Assembly (NCBI RefSeq): GCF_000196855.1
Contig: NC_014319.1
Location: forward strand, 248,001 to 312,000
Length of the DNA: 64,000 nucleotides
Direction: 5' to 3'
Origin: Leuconostoc gasicomitatum LMG 18811
GTDB taxonomy: Bacteria > Bacillota > Bacilli > Lactobacillales > Lactobacillaceae
The notes under the pieces were generated by a model. That model did not search any database and was not told the DNA's origin. It saw only the letters and a program-made list of their open reading frames with translations. Below, in pieces: positions 8,204-18,261 of this stretch. The translations under genes were made by a program, and so were the position numbers. The first letter of the stretch is position 1; each line of letters opens with the position of its first letter.

Positions 8204-9388
8204 ATGGTTGATAATATTGCAATAGCATCTCTACCATTGCCAGAGTTCGCTAAAGTTCGATATAGTGGTTGGCAACTTGATGAGCTGACACCGGCTACAG
8301 AAAATACTAAAACAACTTACTTTCTGAAGAATACTATCAGTGGCATCGAAGTGAGTGGGCAATCCACTACGTATCAACATTTGTCGGAAAATATGATAGC
8401 ACAAGGTGTCATTGTAATGGGCATGAAACAAGCACAGATGGTGTATGGGCCCTTAGTTAATAAACTCATTGGAAGTGTTATTTCAAAACGCGCTGATCGT
8501 TTATCTGCTCAAAACTATGAACAATTTAATACTGGTATATTTGTATATATTCCAGACCAAGTAAAATTTGATGATGTTTTGCATCTCGCATTGAATCATT
8601 TGGCTATGTCAGGTCAAGATTTTGTGGCTCGAATTTTTGTTTGTGTTGGCGCGCATGCGAAAGTTACTATTCTGCAAGAAATGCATACGATTGGTTCTGA
8701 AAAAACAAAGGCCTCTGTGGTAATAGAAGTACTGGCTAATGTTGGTGCACAAGTGACTTACGCTAATATTGATTCTTTAGGGGAACAGACAACTGCATTC
8801 ATTAACCGAGAGGTTCTAGTTAAAGACCATGCTACTGTTGATTGGCAAAATGCGGAATTTAATGATGGCAATGTCGTGATGCGAGTAGCTAGTCAACTAA
8901 ATGGTGAAGGCGCCACATCGCATGCTAATGTCATTGGATTAACGATAAAAAAACAAACGCAAGGCCTAGTTACAACTGTTCTAAATAAAGGCCGACATAC
9001 TGTTGGCCATATTTTTCAACGTGGTGTAATTTTAAATCGCTCAACATTGGTGTTTAATGGTATTGGTCAAATAATTAAAGGCGCCAAGGGATCAGATGCG
9101 CAACAAGAATCACGCGTATTGATGTTATCTCGTCGAGCGAGAGGGGATGCTAATCCGTTATTGCTTATTGATGAAAATGATGTCACAGCAGGGCATGCTG
9201 CTTCTGTGGGCCGTGTGGATGACGAGCAAATGTATTATTTAATGAGTCGTGGCATTAGTGAACGCGTGGCTCGTAAGTTAGTTATTCGTGGCTTTATGGG
9301 AGAGGTTTTAATGAAAATGCCGACTCGGGCAGCCCAACAAAAAGTGATGTCAGAAATAGAAAGAAAGTTACAATATGAAGACGATTAG
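8204..9388 (+). CDS. sufD: Fe-S cluster assembly protein SufD
   Basis: A 394-residue beta-helix protein that pairs with SufB and SufC. The C-terminal half holds the family pattern (HTVGHIFQRGVILNRS, LLIDENDVTAGHAASVGRVDDEQMYYLMSRGI), including the histidine in the AGHAAS motif. An upstream in-frame ATG at 8189 is inside sufC; the start at 8204 is chosen because GGAGGG lies nine bases upstream. The 3' end overlaps the sufS start by 14 bases, indicating coupled translation. Confidence 0.95.
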   Translation: MVDNIAIASLPLPEFAKVRYSGWQLDELTPATENTKTTYFLKNTISGIEVSGQSTTYQHLSENMIAQGVIVMGMKQAQMVYGPLVNKLIGSVISKRADRLSAQNYEQFNTGIFVYIPDQVKFDDVLHLALNHLAMSGQDFVARIFVCVGAHAKVTILQEMHTIGSEKTKASVVIEVLANVGAQVTYANIDSLGEQTTAFINREVLVKDHATVDWQNAEFNDGNVVMRVASQLNGEGATSHANVIGLTIKKQTQGLVTTVLNKGRHTVGHIFQRGVILNRSTLVFNGIGQIIKGAKGSDAQQESRVLMLSRRARGDANPLLLIDENDVTAGHAASVGRVDDEQMYYLMSRGISERVARKLVIRGFMGEVLMKMPTRAAQQKVMSEIERKLQYEDD

Positions 9389-10610
9389 ATCTGATTTTCC
9401 GATTTTAAATCAAAAAATTAATGGTCAACAAATGATTTATTTGGATAGTGCAGCGACGTCACAAAAACCACAAGTTATGATGGATGCCTTGGTTGATTAT
9501 TATCAAAATAATAATTCTAATGTGCATCGTGGTATTTACGAACTCTCACAACGTGCAACTGAGCAATATGAACAAGTTCGTGATAAAGTACAAATGTTTA
9601 TTCATGCAAAAAAAAGAACTGAAATTTTATTTACGCGCGGGACAACTGAATCATTGAATTGGTTGGCAAGCACATATGGTGTTGATCAACTCAAACCAGG
9701 TGATGAAATCCTGTTATCATATATGGAACACCATTCAAATATCGTACCATGGCAACAACTAGCACAACGTGTTGGAGCTAGGTTGAAATACATTACCCTC
9801 AATAATGATGGCACGTTAAATTTAACTGATGCTAAACAAAAAATGACTAACAAAACTAAAATAGTTACCCTGACACATGTTTCTAATGTTTTAGGTGTTG
9901 TTAATCCTATTAAATTGCTCGCCCAAATGGCTCATGAACATGGCGCTATTATGATTGTAGATGGTGCACAATCAGTGCCCCATATGGCAGTCGATGTACA
10001 AGATATGGCTGTTGATTTTTTGGTTTTTTCAGGACATAAAATGTTGGGGCCAACAGGCATTGGTGTCTTATACGGTAAAAGTGAACTACTAGAAAAAATG
10101 ACCCCAGCACAATATGGTGGTGAAATGATTGAACGCGTAAATTTACAGGAAGCCACGTTTCAACCAATACCTTGGCGTTTTGAAGCGGGGACACCAAATA
10201 TTGCCGGTGCTATTGGACTAGGTGCAGCTATTGATTATTTAACTCATATTGGTATGGCTGACGTGACAAAACATGAACATGAATTAGTAGGTTATGCACT
10301 ATCACAACTGACTAAGATGCCGAGAATTACAATTTATGGGCCACAAAATAGCGAGCATCATACAGGTGTGATTGCGTTTAATATGGCTGGCGTGCACGCT
10401 CATGATTTAGCAACAGCGCTGGATCAATTAGGCATAGAAGTACGAGCAGGGCATCATTGTGCGCAGCCTCTTATGAATTACTTAGGTGTTGCAGCAACAG
10501 TGCGTGTGAGTTTCTATCTGTACAATACGCGTGAAGAAATTGACCGATTGATAGATGCGCTTAAAAAAATTAAGGAGTATTTTAACCGTGAGTTTGCACA
10601 ATTTAGATAA
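9375..10610 (+). CDS. sufS: Cysteine desulfurase SufS
   Basis: A 411-residue PLP enzyme that takes sulfur from cysteine to give alanine and an enzyme persulfide. The PLP lysine is Lys222 in SGHKMLGPTG, and the catalytic cysteine is Cys362 in RAGHHCAQPLM, the group II desulfurase pattern (RxGHHCA). The N-terminus (RSDFPILNQKINGQQMIYLDSAATSQKP) is typical. It overlaps sufD by 14 bases and overlaps the start of sufU. Sulfur is expected to pass to SufU encoded next. Confidence 0.97.
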   Translation: MKTIRSDFPILNQKINGQQMIYLDSAATSQKPQVMMDALVDYYQNNNSNVHRGIYELSQRATEQYEQVRDKVQMFIHAKKRTEILFTRGTTESLNWLASTYGVDQLKPGDEILLSYMEHHSNIVPWQQLAQRVGARLKYITLNNDGTLNLTDAKQKMTNKTKIVTLTHVSNVLGVVNPIKLLAQMAHEHGAIMIVDGAQSVPHMAVDVQDMAVDFLVFSGHKMLGPTGIGVLYGKSELLEKMTPAQYGGEMIERVNLQEATFQPIPWRFEAGTPNIAGAIGLGAAIDYLTHIGMADVTKHEHELVGYALSQLTKMPRITIYGPQNSEHHTGVIAFNMAGVHAHDLATALDQLGIEVRAGHHCAQPLMNYLGVAATVRVSFYLYNTREEIDRLIDALKKIKEYFNREFAQFR

Positions 10611-11049
10611 TTTATATCGCCAAACAATCATGTCATATGCGCAGTATCCGCATCATTTTCGACCAATGTTGGGACAAGAAACGTATCATATACAAAAATA
10701 TAATCCAACTTGTGGCGATATAATTGATTTGGCGTTTGATATTGTCGATGATAAAGTAACTGATATTCATTTTTATGGTGATGGTTGTGTGATATCGAAA
10801 GCATCAGCATCTATGATGAGTGATTTGGTATCTGGGAAAACGCGCGCACAAGCCACATTTTTAGTGACAGAATTTTCTAAAATGATGCGTGGTGAGGCAG
10901 CCGATGTTAAGTCTCTTGGTGAACCGCAAATTTTAGCTGGTGTGACAAAGTTTCCAGCGCGTATCAAATGTGCAACACTAGCATGGCATGCTTTAGATGA
11001 ATTATTAGTCATAAAAGATGACAGGAGGTGCGATGATGGAAATAGATAG
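10588..11049 (+). CDS. sufU: Sulfur-transfer protein SufU
   Basis: A 153-residue zinc-containing sulfurtransferase that accepts persulfide from SufS. The three conserved cysteines are Cys42 (NPTCGD), Cys67 (GDGCVIS) and Cys128 (RIKCATLAW), and Asp44 completes the zinc site. The GTG at 10588 is taken as start because TAAGGAG lies about ten bases upstream; a longer frame from 10555 would lie inside sufS with no ribosome site. It overlaps sufS by 23 bases and sufB by 14. Confidence 0.94.
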   Translation: MSLHNLDNLYRQTIMSYAQYPHHFRPMLGQETYHIQKYNPTCGDIIDLAFDIVDDKVTDIHFYGDGCVISKASASMMSDLVSGKTRAQATFLVTEFSKMMRGEAADVKSLGEPQILAGVTKFPARIKCATLAWHALDELLVIKDDRRCDDGNR

Positions 11050-12466
11050 ACAAGAAGCGATTGATAAAACGCGTGCAGCGATTGCAGTTGATAAAGCTAA
11101 AGCGTTAGGTTTTCAAGATGATTATAAGGCAGTATTTTCGACAGGTAAAGGATTAGACGAGGGCATTATTCGTCAAATATCTGCTAAGAAAAACGAGCCA
11201 GAATGGATGCTAAATTATCGGTTACAAGCGTATCAAACATATCTTAATATGCCAATGCATAGTTGGGGACCAGATTTGAGTGACATTCGGTTTGAAGATA
11301 TTTATTATTATAATAAACCAACAAACGATAAGTATCGTGATTGGAATGATGTGCCAATTGAACTAAAAGAAACATTTGAAAGATTAGGTGTACCCGAAGC
11401 AGAACGAAAATGGTTGGCTGGATCTTCCGCACAGTATGAATCAGAAGTGGTGTATCATCGTATGAAAGATGAATTTGCTAAAACAGGGATTATTTTTACT
11501 GATACAGATACGGCAGTGCAAGAGTATCCAGAATTGATGAAAGAATATTTTGGCTCTTTGGTGAAACCAACCAATAATAAACTAGCTGCTTTAAATGCAG
11601 CGGTTTGGTCTGGTGGCACATTTATTTATGTTCCAAAGGGCGTGCACGTTAATACGCCGATTCAATCCTATTTTCGAATAAATACAGAAAATGAAGGACA
11701 ATTTGAACGCACGCTGATTATTGTTGATGAGGGTGCACATGTTGACTATGTTGAAGGTTGCTCAGCACCAATGTATTCTGGAGATGCTTTACATGCTGCC
11801 GTTGTTGAAGTTATTGTCAAAAAAGATGGTTATTGCCGGTACACAACGATCCAAAATTGGTCAAATAATGTGTATTCGTTGGAAACAAAGCGTGCATCTG
11901 CTCATGAAAATGCGACCATGGAGTGGGTCGATGGTAATTTCGGATCGAAAACGACGATGAAATATCCATCAGTTTATTTGAATGGTGAGGGCGCAAAGGG
12001 CACTATGTTGTCAATTGCGGTTGCTGGAGAAGGTGTTAATTTGGATTCTGGTGCACAAATGATCCATAATGCTAAAAATACGTCATCATCTATCATTTCA
12101 AAATCAATTGCCCACGATGGTGGGAAAACAGATTATCGTGGGACGGTCAAGTTTGGCCGTGAATCTGATGGGTCATTTGCCCATGTCGAATGTGACACAA
12201 TTCTGGTTGATGATCAATCATCAGCAGACACAATTCCCTACAACACAATTTTAAACGGCAATGTATCAATGGAACACGAAGCAAAAGTTTCACGTGTTTC
12301 TGAAGAACAACTATATTATTTGATGACACGTGGTATTTCTGCAGAAAAAGCCACAGAAATGATTATCATGGGATTTATTGAACCTTTCACAAAAGAATTA
12401 CCAATGGAATATGCCGTGGAATTAAATCGCTTAATGAAATTTGAAATGATTGGATCGGTGGGGTAA
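11036..12466 (+). CDS. sufB: Fe-S cluster assembly protein SufB
   Basis: About 476 residues, the scaffold subunit on which clusters form. Conserved blocks are visible: [14 protein letters not shown] near residue 42, [38 protein letters not shown] and the C-terminal [25 protein letters not shown] codons occur at 11033 and 11036; AGGAGG at 11023-11028 favours 11036 by spacing, though either could be used. The gene overlaps sufU and is followed after two bases by the DUF59 gene. Confidence 0.96.
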   Translation: MEIDRQEAIDKTRAAIAVDKAKALGFQDDYKAVFSTGKGLDEGIIRQISAKKNEPEWMLNYRLQAYQTYLNMPMHSWGPDLSDIRFEDIYYYNKPTNDKYRDWNDVPIELKETFERLGVPEAERKWLAGSSAQYESEVVYHRMKDEFAKTGIIFTDTDTAVQEYPELMKEYFGSLVKPTNNKLAALNAAVWSGGTFIYVPKGVHVNTPIQSYFRINTENEGQFERTLIIVDEGAHVDYVEGCSAPMYSGDALHAAVVEVIVKKDGYCRYTTIQNWSNNVYSLETKRASAHENATMEWVDGNFGSKTTMKYPSVYLNGEGAKGTMLSIAVAGEGVNLDSGAQMIHNAKNTSSSIISKSIAHDGGKTDYRGTVKFGRESDGSFAHVECDTILVDDQSSADTIPYNTILNGNVSMEHEAKVSRVSEEQLYYLMTRGISAEKATEMIIMGFIEPFTKELPMEYAVELNRLMKFEMIGSVG

Positions 12467-12468
12467 AT

Positions 12469-12774
12469 ATGCCAGAAAAAATAGAGAATGACATTATGGC
12501 TATTTTAGAGACAGTGATTGATCCAGAATTAAGAATTGATATTGTTAATCTAGGATTAATTAACTGTGTTGATATCAATGATACTGGTGATGTGATAATA
12601 AATATGACACTGACTACAATGGGTTGTCCGTTAAGTAGTGTGCTAGAAGAAATGATTGATGCAGCATTAACTATCTTACCAGAAGTTAAAACAACCAAAG
12701 TAGTGCTCACATGGGAACCGGCTTGGAAAATTGATAGAATGTCTAGATACGCCAAAATGGCATTAGGGTTATAA
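12469..12774 (+). CDS. DUF59/MIP18-family metal-sulfur cluster assembly factor (SufT-like)
   Basis: A 101-residue protein of the DUF59 family: ETVIDPELRIDIVNLGLI near the N-terminus and TMGCPLSSVLEEMI with the conserved cysteine (Cys53), then VVLTWEPAWKIDRMS. Related proteins (SufT, PaaD-like, yeast Cia2) aid maturation of Fe-S enzymes. It starts two bases after the sufB stop and closes the SUF operon. No clear terminator follows, so some read-through into the leu leader is possible. Confidence 0.9.
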   Translation: MPEKIENDIMAILETVIDPELRIDIVNLGLINCVDINDTGDVIINMTLTTMGCPLSSVLEEMIDAALTILPEVKTTKVVLTWEPAWKIDRMSRYAKMALGL

Positions 12775-12818
12775 AAGTATCTTAATTATATAAAATAGGA
12801 ATAAAAATAAACTTTTGT

Positions 12819-12847
12819 TTGACGCTGAACTTGTCATTAGTTATGAT
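12819..12847 (+). promoter_or_regulatory. Promoter of the leu leader and leuABCD
   Basis: TTGACG (12819-12824), a 17-base spacer and TATGAT (12842-12847). A start near 12854 would leave about 25 bases before the leader-peptide ATG. Confidence 0.75.
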
Positions 12848-12878
12848 TATCATATTAAATCAAAAGGAAATCTTTCAC

Positions 12879-12962
12879 ATGAGAAATCAGGCTTCAGTAC
12901 AAATGAATAAAACAAATTCAGCCCTTCTCCTCAACTTGCTCAGACAAACCCTAGCAAGTTGA
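12879..12962 (+). CDS. Leucine leader peptide (27 residues)
   Basis: A 27-codon ORF with an AAGGAAA ribosome site. Its tail reads ALLLNLLRQTLAS: six Leu codons in ten (CTT CTC CTC, TTG CTC, CTA). The Leu codons overlap the 5' arm of the first of three hairpins that precede leuA. Leader-peptide attenuation of leu operons is known in enterobacteria and has been described in lactococci. A ribosome stalled for charged tRNA-Leu would change the pairing of the RNA downstream. Confidence 0.88.
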   Translation: MRNQASVQMNKTNSALLLNLLRQTLAS

Positions 12963-13065
12963 GCTTTTAAGCTGGCTGTTAGGTATTTACCTAATGGCTA
13001 GTGAATTAAAGGATGTGCATGCATAATCCCGGACTAGTCAATCTGACTAGTCCGGGATTTTTAAT
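12930..13065 (+). promoter_or_regulatory. Leucine transcription attenuator with terminator
   Basis: Hairpin 1: 12930-12940 with 12953-12963 (11 pairs). Hairpin 2: 12971-12984 with 12989-13002 (14 pairs, several G-U). Hairpin 3, the terminator: 13025-13040 with 13044-13059 followed by Ts. Competing pairs are 12950-12955 with 12978-12983 and 12995-13002 with 13033-13040 (eight pairs, one G-U), the latter able to break the terminator. The leuA ribosome site AGGAGG follows directly. Confidence 0.85.
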
Positions 13066-13079
13066 TTCAGGAGGAAATT

Positions 13080-14252
13080 ATGACAAATAAAGTAACTTTT
13101 TATGATACAACAATGCGTGATGGTGAACAAACGATTGGCGTCAACTTTTCAGTTGAAGAAAAAATTGCTATAGCAAAGGGTTTGGATGACTATGGCGTAT
13201 CAGCAATTGAAGCGGGATTTCCTGCAGCTTCTCAGAAAGATTTTGAAGCAGTGAAAAGTATTGCAGAAGTTGTGAACAAAGCAAAAGTTGTAGGTTTGGC
13301 ACGATTGGTTAGAAATGACATTAATGCGGTAATTGAAGCAACAAAGGGTGCAAAACATCCAATGATTCATGTGTTTATTGCTACATCACCGATTCATCGT
13401 GAATTCAAGCTGCATTTGACCAAAGAAGAAATTTTAGACAAAATCAAAGCAGATGTCGCTTTTACTAAGCAATATATTCAAGACATTGTGTTCTCACCTG
13501 AGGATGCGACACGCACTGAACCTGATTTTTTGGTCGCAAGTGTGCAAACAGCTATTGATGCTGGTGCAACAATGATTAATATTCCAGACACTGTTGGTTA
13601 TGATACGCCAGAAGAATACGGTGAAGTTTTTGAAAATTTGCGTCGAAATATTGTTGGTTTTGACACTGTTGGTTGGTCAACACATACGCATAACGATTTG
13701 GGAATGGCTACGGCAAATGCCTTGGCAGGCATTGCGCATGGTGCAACGGAAATTCAAGGCACAATTAACGGAATCGGCGAACGTGCTGGTAACGTTGACA
13801 TGATTGAAGCAGCAGCGGCTATATATGTTCGTCATGAGAAATTCAATGTTGAAACAGATATTGTCTTGTCACATTCAAAGGCCATTTCCGATATTGTTGC
13901 ACGCGCAACACAGATGCCAGTTGCCAGTAATAAACCAATTATGGGACGAAATGCGTTTGCTCATGAATCTGGTATTCATCAAGATGGGTACTTAAAAAAT
14001 CCAGAAACATATGAAATTTTGAAGCCGGGAATGGTTGGTGCAACGGCATCCCTGCCTTTGGGTAAACTATCAGGCTCACATGCAGTTATGTCAAAACTAA
14101 ATAGTCTAGGATATGATGTGACACGTGATGATATGAAAAATATTTTTCCGATTTTTAAATCAGTTGCAGAAGAGTCGAATTTGGTTACGAATGAACAATT
14201 AAAAATCATTATGCAAGTTGTTGAAGAAAAAGAAATGGTGAGTTATCAATGA
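13080..14252 (+). CDS. leuA: 2-isopropylmalate synthase, short form without C-terminal regulatory domain
   Basis: Condenses acetyl-CoA with 2-ketoisovalerate, the first step of leucine synthesis. The TIM-barrel catalytic domain is complete: DTTMRDGEQT at residues 9-18, the metal motif HTHNDLGMA, and NGIGERAGN, then the linker subdomain with GRNAFAHESGIHQDG. At 390 residues it lacks the roughly 120-residue C-terminal domain that binds leucine in most LeuA proteins of about 510 residues. The ORF ends cleanly and overlaps leuB by four bases, so this is not an obvious frameshift. Homocitrate synthase is an alternative family member, but the leu context decides. Confidence 0.93.
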   Translation: MTNKVTFYDTTMRDGEQTIGVNFSVEEKIAIAKGLDDYGVSAIEAGFPAASQKDFEAVKSIAEVVNKAKVVGLARLVRNDINAVIEATKGAKHPMIHVFIATSPIHREFKLHLTKEEILDKIKADVAFTKQYIQDIVFSPEDATRTEPDFLVASVQTAIDAGATMINIPDTVGYDTPEEYGEVFENLRRNIVGFDTVGWSTHTHNDLGMATANALAGIAHGATEIQGTINGIGERAGNVDMIEAAAAIYVRHEKFNVETDIVLSHSKAISDIVARATQMPVASNKPIMGRNAFAHESGIHQDGYLKNPETYEILKPGMVGATASLPLGKLSGSHAVMSKLNSLGYDVTRDDMKNIFPIFKSVAEESNLVTNEQLKIIMQVVEEKEMVSYQ

Positions 14253-15325
14253 TGACATCAGTAAAAAAAATAGTTGTATTAAGAGGCGACTATATCGGTC
14301 CTGAAATCATGACGGCCGGTTTAGCAGTCTTAGAGGCAGCGACAAGGAATGAAGCATTTGCATATAAACTCATAGACGCACCTTTTGGTGGGGATGGTAT
14401 TGATCGTGCGGGAGATCCATTACCACAGTCAACTATTAATATTGCAAAACAAGCTGATGCGGTGTTACTTAGTGCTATTGGTGGACCTAAATGGGATAAC
14501 ATGTCACGTCGTCCGGAACAGGGACTACTAGAAATCAGATCACAACTTAATTTATTTGCTAATATACGACCAACAAAAGTGACATCAGCACAAATTGATC
14601 GGTCACCATTAAAACCAGAATATGTTAAAAATACGGATTTTGTAATTGTTCGTGAATTGACTTCAGGCGCCTATTTTGGAAAACCACGCAAGCTTGAAGA
14701 ACATCAAGCTATTGATACGATTTATTACAATGAAGAAGAAGTGACGCGAATTATGCATCAAGGCTTTAAAATGGCTCAAAAGCGGAAGAAACATGTCACC
14801 ATTGTGGACAAATCAAACGTATTAGCTACGTCAAAATTCTGGCGAAAAATTGCAAATGAAGTGGGCAAAAATTATCCAGATGTTGCAATTGATTACTATT
14901 ATGTTGACGCAATGACAATGGCTATTATGTCAAAACCTGCAATATTCGATGTTGTGATTATGCCTAATTTGTTTGGGGATATTTTAAGTGATGAAGCAGC
15001 ACAAATCACAGGTTCAATCGGTCAAATACCTTCTATGTCAATTGGCGAAAACGGTCCTAATTTGTATGAACCAATTCATGGCTCAGCACCAGACATTGCG
15101 GGTCAAGGCATAGCGAATCCAATTTCAATGGTAAATACAATAGCTATGATGTTGACAGAAAGTTTTGATGAAAAAAGCATTGCAGATAAAATGACTGCAG
15201 CAGTGAATTATATTATTGAAAATCACTATGTAACACCAGATATGGGTGGCGTGATGACGACCAATGAAGTCACACAAAAAATGGTTGATTACATAAAAAA
15301 ACATGAACTGGCGGCCACAAAATGA
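14249..15325 (+). CDS. leuB: 3-isopropylmalate dehydrogenase
   Basis: A 358-residue NAD-dependent decarboxylating dehydrogenase, third enzyme of leucine synthesis. The N-terminal motif reads [11 protein letters not shown], slightly off the usual PGDGIGPE. The substrate and metal site [19 protein letters not shown] and the NAD-site motif [18 protein letters not shown] are intact. ATG codons at 14249 and 14252 are both possible; the first overlaps the leuA stop (ATGA). The stop overlaps leuC by four bases. Confidence 0.95.
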   Translation: MMTSVKKIVVLRGDYIGPEIMTAGLAVLEAATRNEAFAYKLIDAPFGGDGIDRAGDPLPQSTINIAKQADAVLLSAIGGPKWDNMSRRPEQGLLEIRSQLNLFANIRPTKVTSAQIDRSPLKPEYVKNTDFVIVRELTSGAYFGKPRKLEEHQAIDTIYYNEEEVTRIMHQGFKMAQKRKKHVTIVDKSNVLATSKFWRKIANEVGKNYPDVAIDYYYVDAMTMAIMSKPAIFDVVIMPNLFGDILSDEAAQITGSIGQIPSMSIGENGPNLYEPIHGSAPDIAGQGIANPISMVNTIAMMLTESFDEKSIADKMTAAVNYIIENHYVTPDMGGVMTTNEVTQKMVDYIKKHELAATK

Positions 15326-16704
15326 GCAAAACGTTATTTGATAAAATTTGGGAAAAACATGTCATTACAGGGGAGATTGGTGAAGCGCAACTGATATATG
15401 TGGATTTACATTTAATACATGAGGTCACCTCACCTCAGCCTTTTGATGGATTAAGAAATACGAATCGCCGTGTGAGACGACCAGATCTGACTTTTGCAAC
15501 GATGGATCATAACGTCTCAACGAAAGATATATTTAATGTACAAGATCACATGTCACGATTACAGATGGATACGTTAGTTAAAAATACAAAAGAATTTGGT
15601 GTGCCATTGGCATCAATTGGGGATGATAAGCAGGGGATTGTCCATGTTGTGGGACCAGAAAGAGGGCTGACACAACCTGCTAAATTGATTGTTTGTGGTG
15701 ATTCACATACGGCAACTCATGGTGCGTTTGGCGCAATTGCCTTTGGCATTGGTACTTCTGAAGTTGAACATGTATTAGCAACTCAAACGATTTGGCAAGT
15801 TAAACCAAAGACAATGGGAATCAAAGTCACTGGAAAATTGCTCAAAAATACTTATGCAAAAGACATTATTATGGGTATCATTGCTAAATATGGGGTGTCA
15901 TTTGGGGTCGGTTATGCGATTGAATTTTACGGAGAAACTGTTGAGAACCTTTCAATGGAGGCCCGTATGACGATGTGTAATATGTCAATTGAAGCTGGTT
16001 CAAGAACTGGTATGGTGCAACCAGATCAAACGACATTTGATTACATTGAAGGCCGTGAACAAGCACCAAAAGACTTTGAAGCTGCTAAAAATTATTGGTT
16101 ACAATTCTACACAGATGATGAAAGTGATTTTGATGAGACGCTAACTTTTGACGTATCAAATTTGAAACCGATGGTAACATGGGGAACAAATCCAGGCATG
16201 GCAACACCTGTTGATCAATCGTTACCAGCAATCAAAGATGATAATGATGCCAATGCCAATGCCTATGAATATATTGGATTGCATCCCCATATGAAGGCAA
16301 CTGACATTAATTTGGATTACATCTTCATCGGTTCCTGTACGAATAGTCGTTACGAAGATCTAGAAATTGCTGCAAACATGATGAAAGGGCATCACTTAGC
16401 GCCTAATGTTACCGCTTGGATAGTGCCCGGCAGTCGGGCAATTCGAAATCGAGCAATTAAATCGGGAATTGCCAAAATATTTGAAGACGCAGGGTGTGAG
16501 TGGCGTGAACCAGGATGTTCAGCATGCTTAGCTATGAATCCAGATAAAATTCCAGCGGGAAAGCATGTTGCTTCAACATCAAACAGGAATTTCATTGGCC
16601 GGCAAGGTGCAGGGTCCAGAACACACTTAGCCTCTCCAGCTATGGTTGCTGCAGCAGGCATAGCTGGCTATTTCGTTGATATTACAGTAGATGAATTTGT
16701 ATAG
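15322..16704 (+). CDS. leuC: 3-isopropylmalate dehydratase large subunit
   Basis: A 460-residue aconitase-family protein that with LeuD isomerises 2- to 3-isopropylmalate. The [4Fe-4S] ligands are Cys339 ([13 protein letters not shown]), Cys399 and Cys402 ([13 protein letters not shown]). Other landmarks are HNVST and [13 protein letters not shown]. This enzyme depends on Fe-S assembly, and the SUF operon lies just upstream. It overlaps leuB by four bases and is followed after 12 bases by leuD. Confidence 0.96.
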   Translation: MSKTLFDKIWEKHVITGEIGEAQLIYVDLHLIHEVTSPQPFDGLRNTNRRVRRPDLTFATMDHNVSTKDIFNVQDHMSRLQMDTLVKNTKEFGVPLASIGDDKQGIVHVVGPERGLTQPAKLIVCGDSHTATHGAFGAIAFGIGTSEVEHVLATQTIWQVKPKTMGIKVTGKLLKNTYAKDIIMGIIAKYGVSFGVGYAIEFYGETVENLSMEARMTMCNMSIEAGSRTGMVQPDQTTFDYIEGREQAPKDFEAAKNYWLQFYTDDESDFDETLTFDVSNLKPMVTWGTNPGMATPVDQSLPAIKDDNDANANAYEYIGLHPHMKATDINLDYIFIGSCTNSRYEDLEIAANMMKGHHLAPNVTAWIVPGSRAIRNRAIKSGIAKIFEDAGCEWREPGCSACLAMNPDKIPAGKHVASTSNRNFIGRQGAGSRTHLASPAMVAAAGIAGYFVDITVDEFV

Positions 16705-16716
16705 GGGAATAATAGT

Positions 16717-17301
16717 ATGGAAGCTTTTGTAAGAGAGACAGGTCGGGCGGTTGTTATTCCAAATGATAACATCAATACTGACATTATCTTGCCTAAACAA
16801 TTTTTAAAAAATATTTTAAAAACAGGATTTGGGAAAGATTTATTTTACGATTGGCGTTACAATGCCGACGGTTCGTTGAATGAAGCATTTGAACTGAATA
16901 AGCCAGAGCATAAGTGTGCCTCAATTCTAGTTACAGGAAATGATTTTGGATCCGGATCATCACGAGAACATGCGGTATGGGCGTTGACAGATTATGGTTT
17001 TAGAGCAGTAATTGGCGGCGGATTTTCAGATATCTTTTACATGAATGCAACCAAAAACGGCTTGTTACCAATTGTTTTACCAGAAGAAAATCGTCGAATA
17101 TTACGTAGCATTCAGGCCGATGAATATATTCAAATTGATTTGCCTAAGCAAACTGTAACTTATAACGATGATATTTTCCATTTTAATATCAATTCACAAT
17201 GGAAAGAAAAATTTATTAATGGTGAAGATGATATTGATAATACGATGAAGTATGAAAAATTAATTACTGCCTTTGAAAAGCAACGGTCAATTTTTTTATA
17301 G
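16717..17301 (+). CDS. leuD: 3-isopropylmalate dehydratase small subunit
   Basis: A 194-residue swivel-domain subunit with [12 protein letters not shown] near the N-terminus and the substrate loop [13 protein letters not shown]. It pairs with LeuC. AGGGGAA stands about nine bases before the ATG. It is the last leu gene, giving the order leuABCD; no distinct terminator is seen after it. Confidence 0.96.
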   Translation: MEAFVRETGRAVVIPNDNINTDIILPKQFLKNILKTGFGKDLFYDWRYNADGSLNEAFELNKPEHKCASILVTGNDFGSGSSREHAVWALTDYGFRAVIGGGFSDIFYMNATKNGLLPIVLPEENRRILRSIQADEYIQIDLPKQTVTYNDDIFHFNINSQWKEKFINGEDDIDNTMKYEKLITAFEKQRSIFL

Positions 17302-17391
17302 GTAGTAGTTAATGAAACAAGCAATGAGTATGTACTAACGTATAAATATAACTAAAGAAAAAGCAAAATTTAAAAAGGATGGTATTTTACA

Positions 17392-18180
17392 ATGACAGAA
17401 GCAACAACGACAAAGATTCACTGGAATGGCGGCATTCAAAGCGAGGCCATTAGCATTTTGAAAGAAGACGGCGGCATGATTGTTAGCCCAACTAAAGTTG
17501 GTTATATTATCATGACTTCAGATGACAAAGGTTTGGAACGTAAATTTGCAGCTAAAAATCGTAAACGCAACAAGCCCGGTGTGGTGTTATGTGGTTCAAT
17601 AGAACAAGTAAAAGAATTAGCTCAGATGACACCGGAAATTGAACAGATGTATCAGAAACATTGGGATGAGGATATCTTGTTAGGTTGCATCTTGCCATGG
17701 AAAGAAGAGGCTAAAAGTAAGCTACCAAATGATGGGACAAAAGATTTAATGATGGATAAACGCGAAACCAGTTGCTTTGTTATCAAATTTGGCACACCAA
17801 GTGAAAACATTGCCAAAGAAATGTGGGGAAAATATGGCAAGTTCTCATTTGCTAGTTCGGCTAATCCTTCTGGTAAGGGAAATCGAGGTGTGGTTGCTGG
17901 TATTGGTGATCAAATTGAAAATGCTGCTGATCTAATCATTGAAGCAAATGACTACGTAGCATCAATTCAATCTGATAAGAATTCGGATACACGCTATGAT
18001 CAAGGCGTGATGGTGTCAATGGTTGATGAATCAGGTCAGCTCATTCCAGAACAGAATGGTATTGTTGGTGTGCAACCAGCACCAATCTTGATTCGAAAGG
18101 GATTAGATGTTGATAAAATCATGAAAATCATGAGTGACATTTTCCCATCATGGGACTATCGACACGGATTTTACTACTGA
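17392..18180 (+). CDS. Sua5/YciO/YrdC-family protein
   Basis: A 262-residue protein with the YrdC-like fold: GGMIVSPTKVGYIIMTSDDKGLERKFAAKNR in the N-terminal half and FSFASSANPSGKGNRGVVAGI in the middle. Related enzymes make threonylcarbamoyl-AMP for the t6A modification of ANN-decoding tRNAs. It is divergent from canonical YwlC/Sua5 (longer middle segment, no second Sua5 domain), so it may be an accessory paralog and not the essential enzyme. It has AAAGGATGG upstream of the ATG and lies 90 bases after leuD, with possible read-through from the leu operon. Confidence 0.75.
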   Translation: MTEATTTKIHWNGGIQSEAISILKEDGGMIVSPTKVGYIIMTSDDKGLERKFAAKNRKRNKPGVVLCGSIEQVKELAQMTPEIEQMYQKHWDEDILLGCILPWKEEAKSKLPNDGTKDLMMDKRETSCFVIKFGTPSENIAKEMWGKYGKFSFASSANPSGKGNRGVVAGIGDQIENAADLIIEANDYVASIQSDKNSDTRYDQGVMVSMVDESGQLIPEQNGIVGVQPAPILIRKGLDVDKIMKIMSDIFPSWDYRHGFYY

Positions 18181-18261
18181 TTCAAAAGTTAAAATTCTCT
18201 CGTAAGACTGATATAGTCAACAGTAACAATCAGTTCAATTATTAAAGCTTGGAAAATTTTT

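Noticed and set aside
12387-12755. 122-codon ORF on the minus strand
   Set aside because: Antisense to sufB and the DUF59 gene, both clearly coding.
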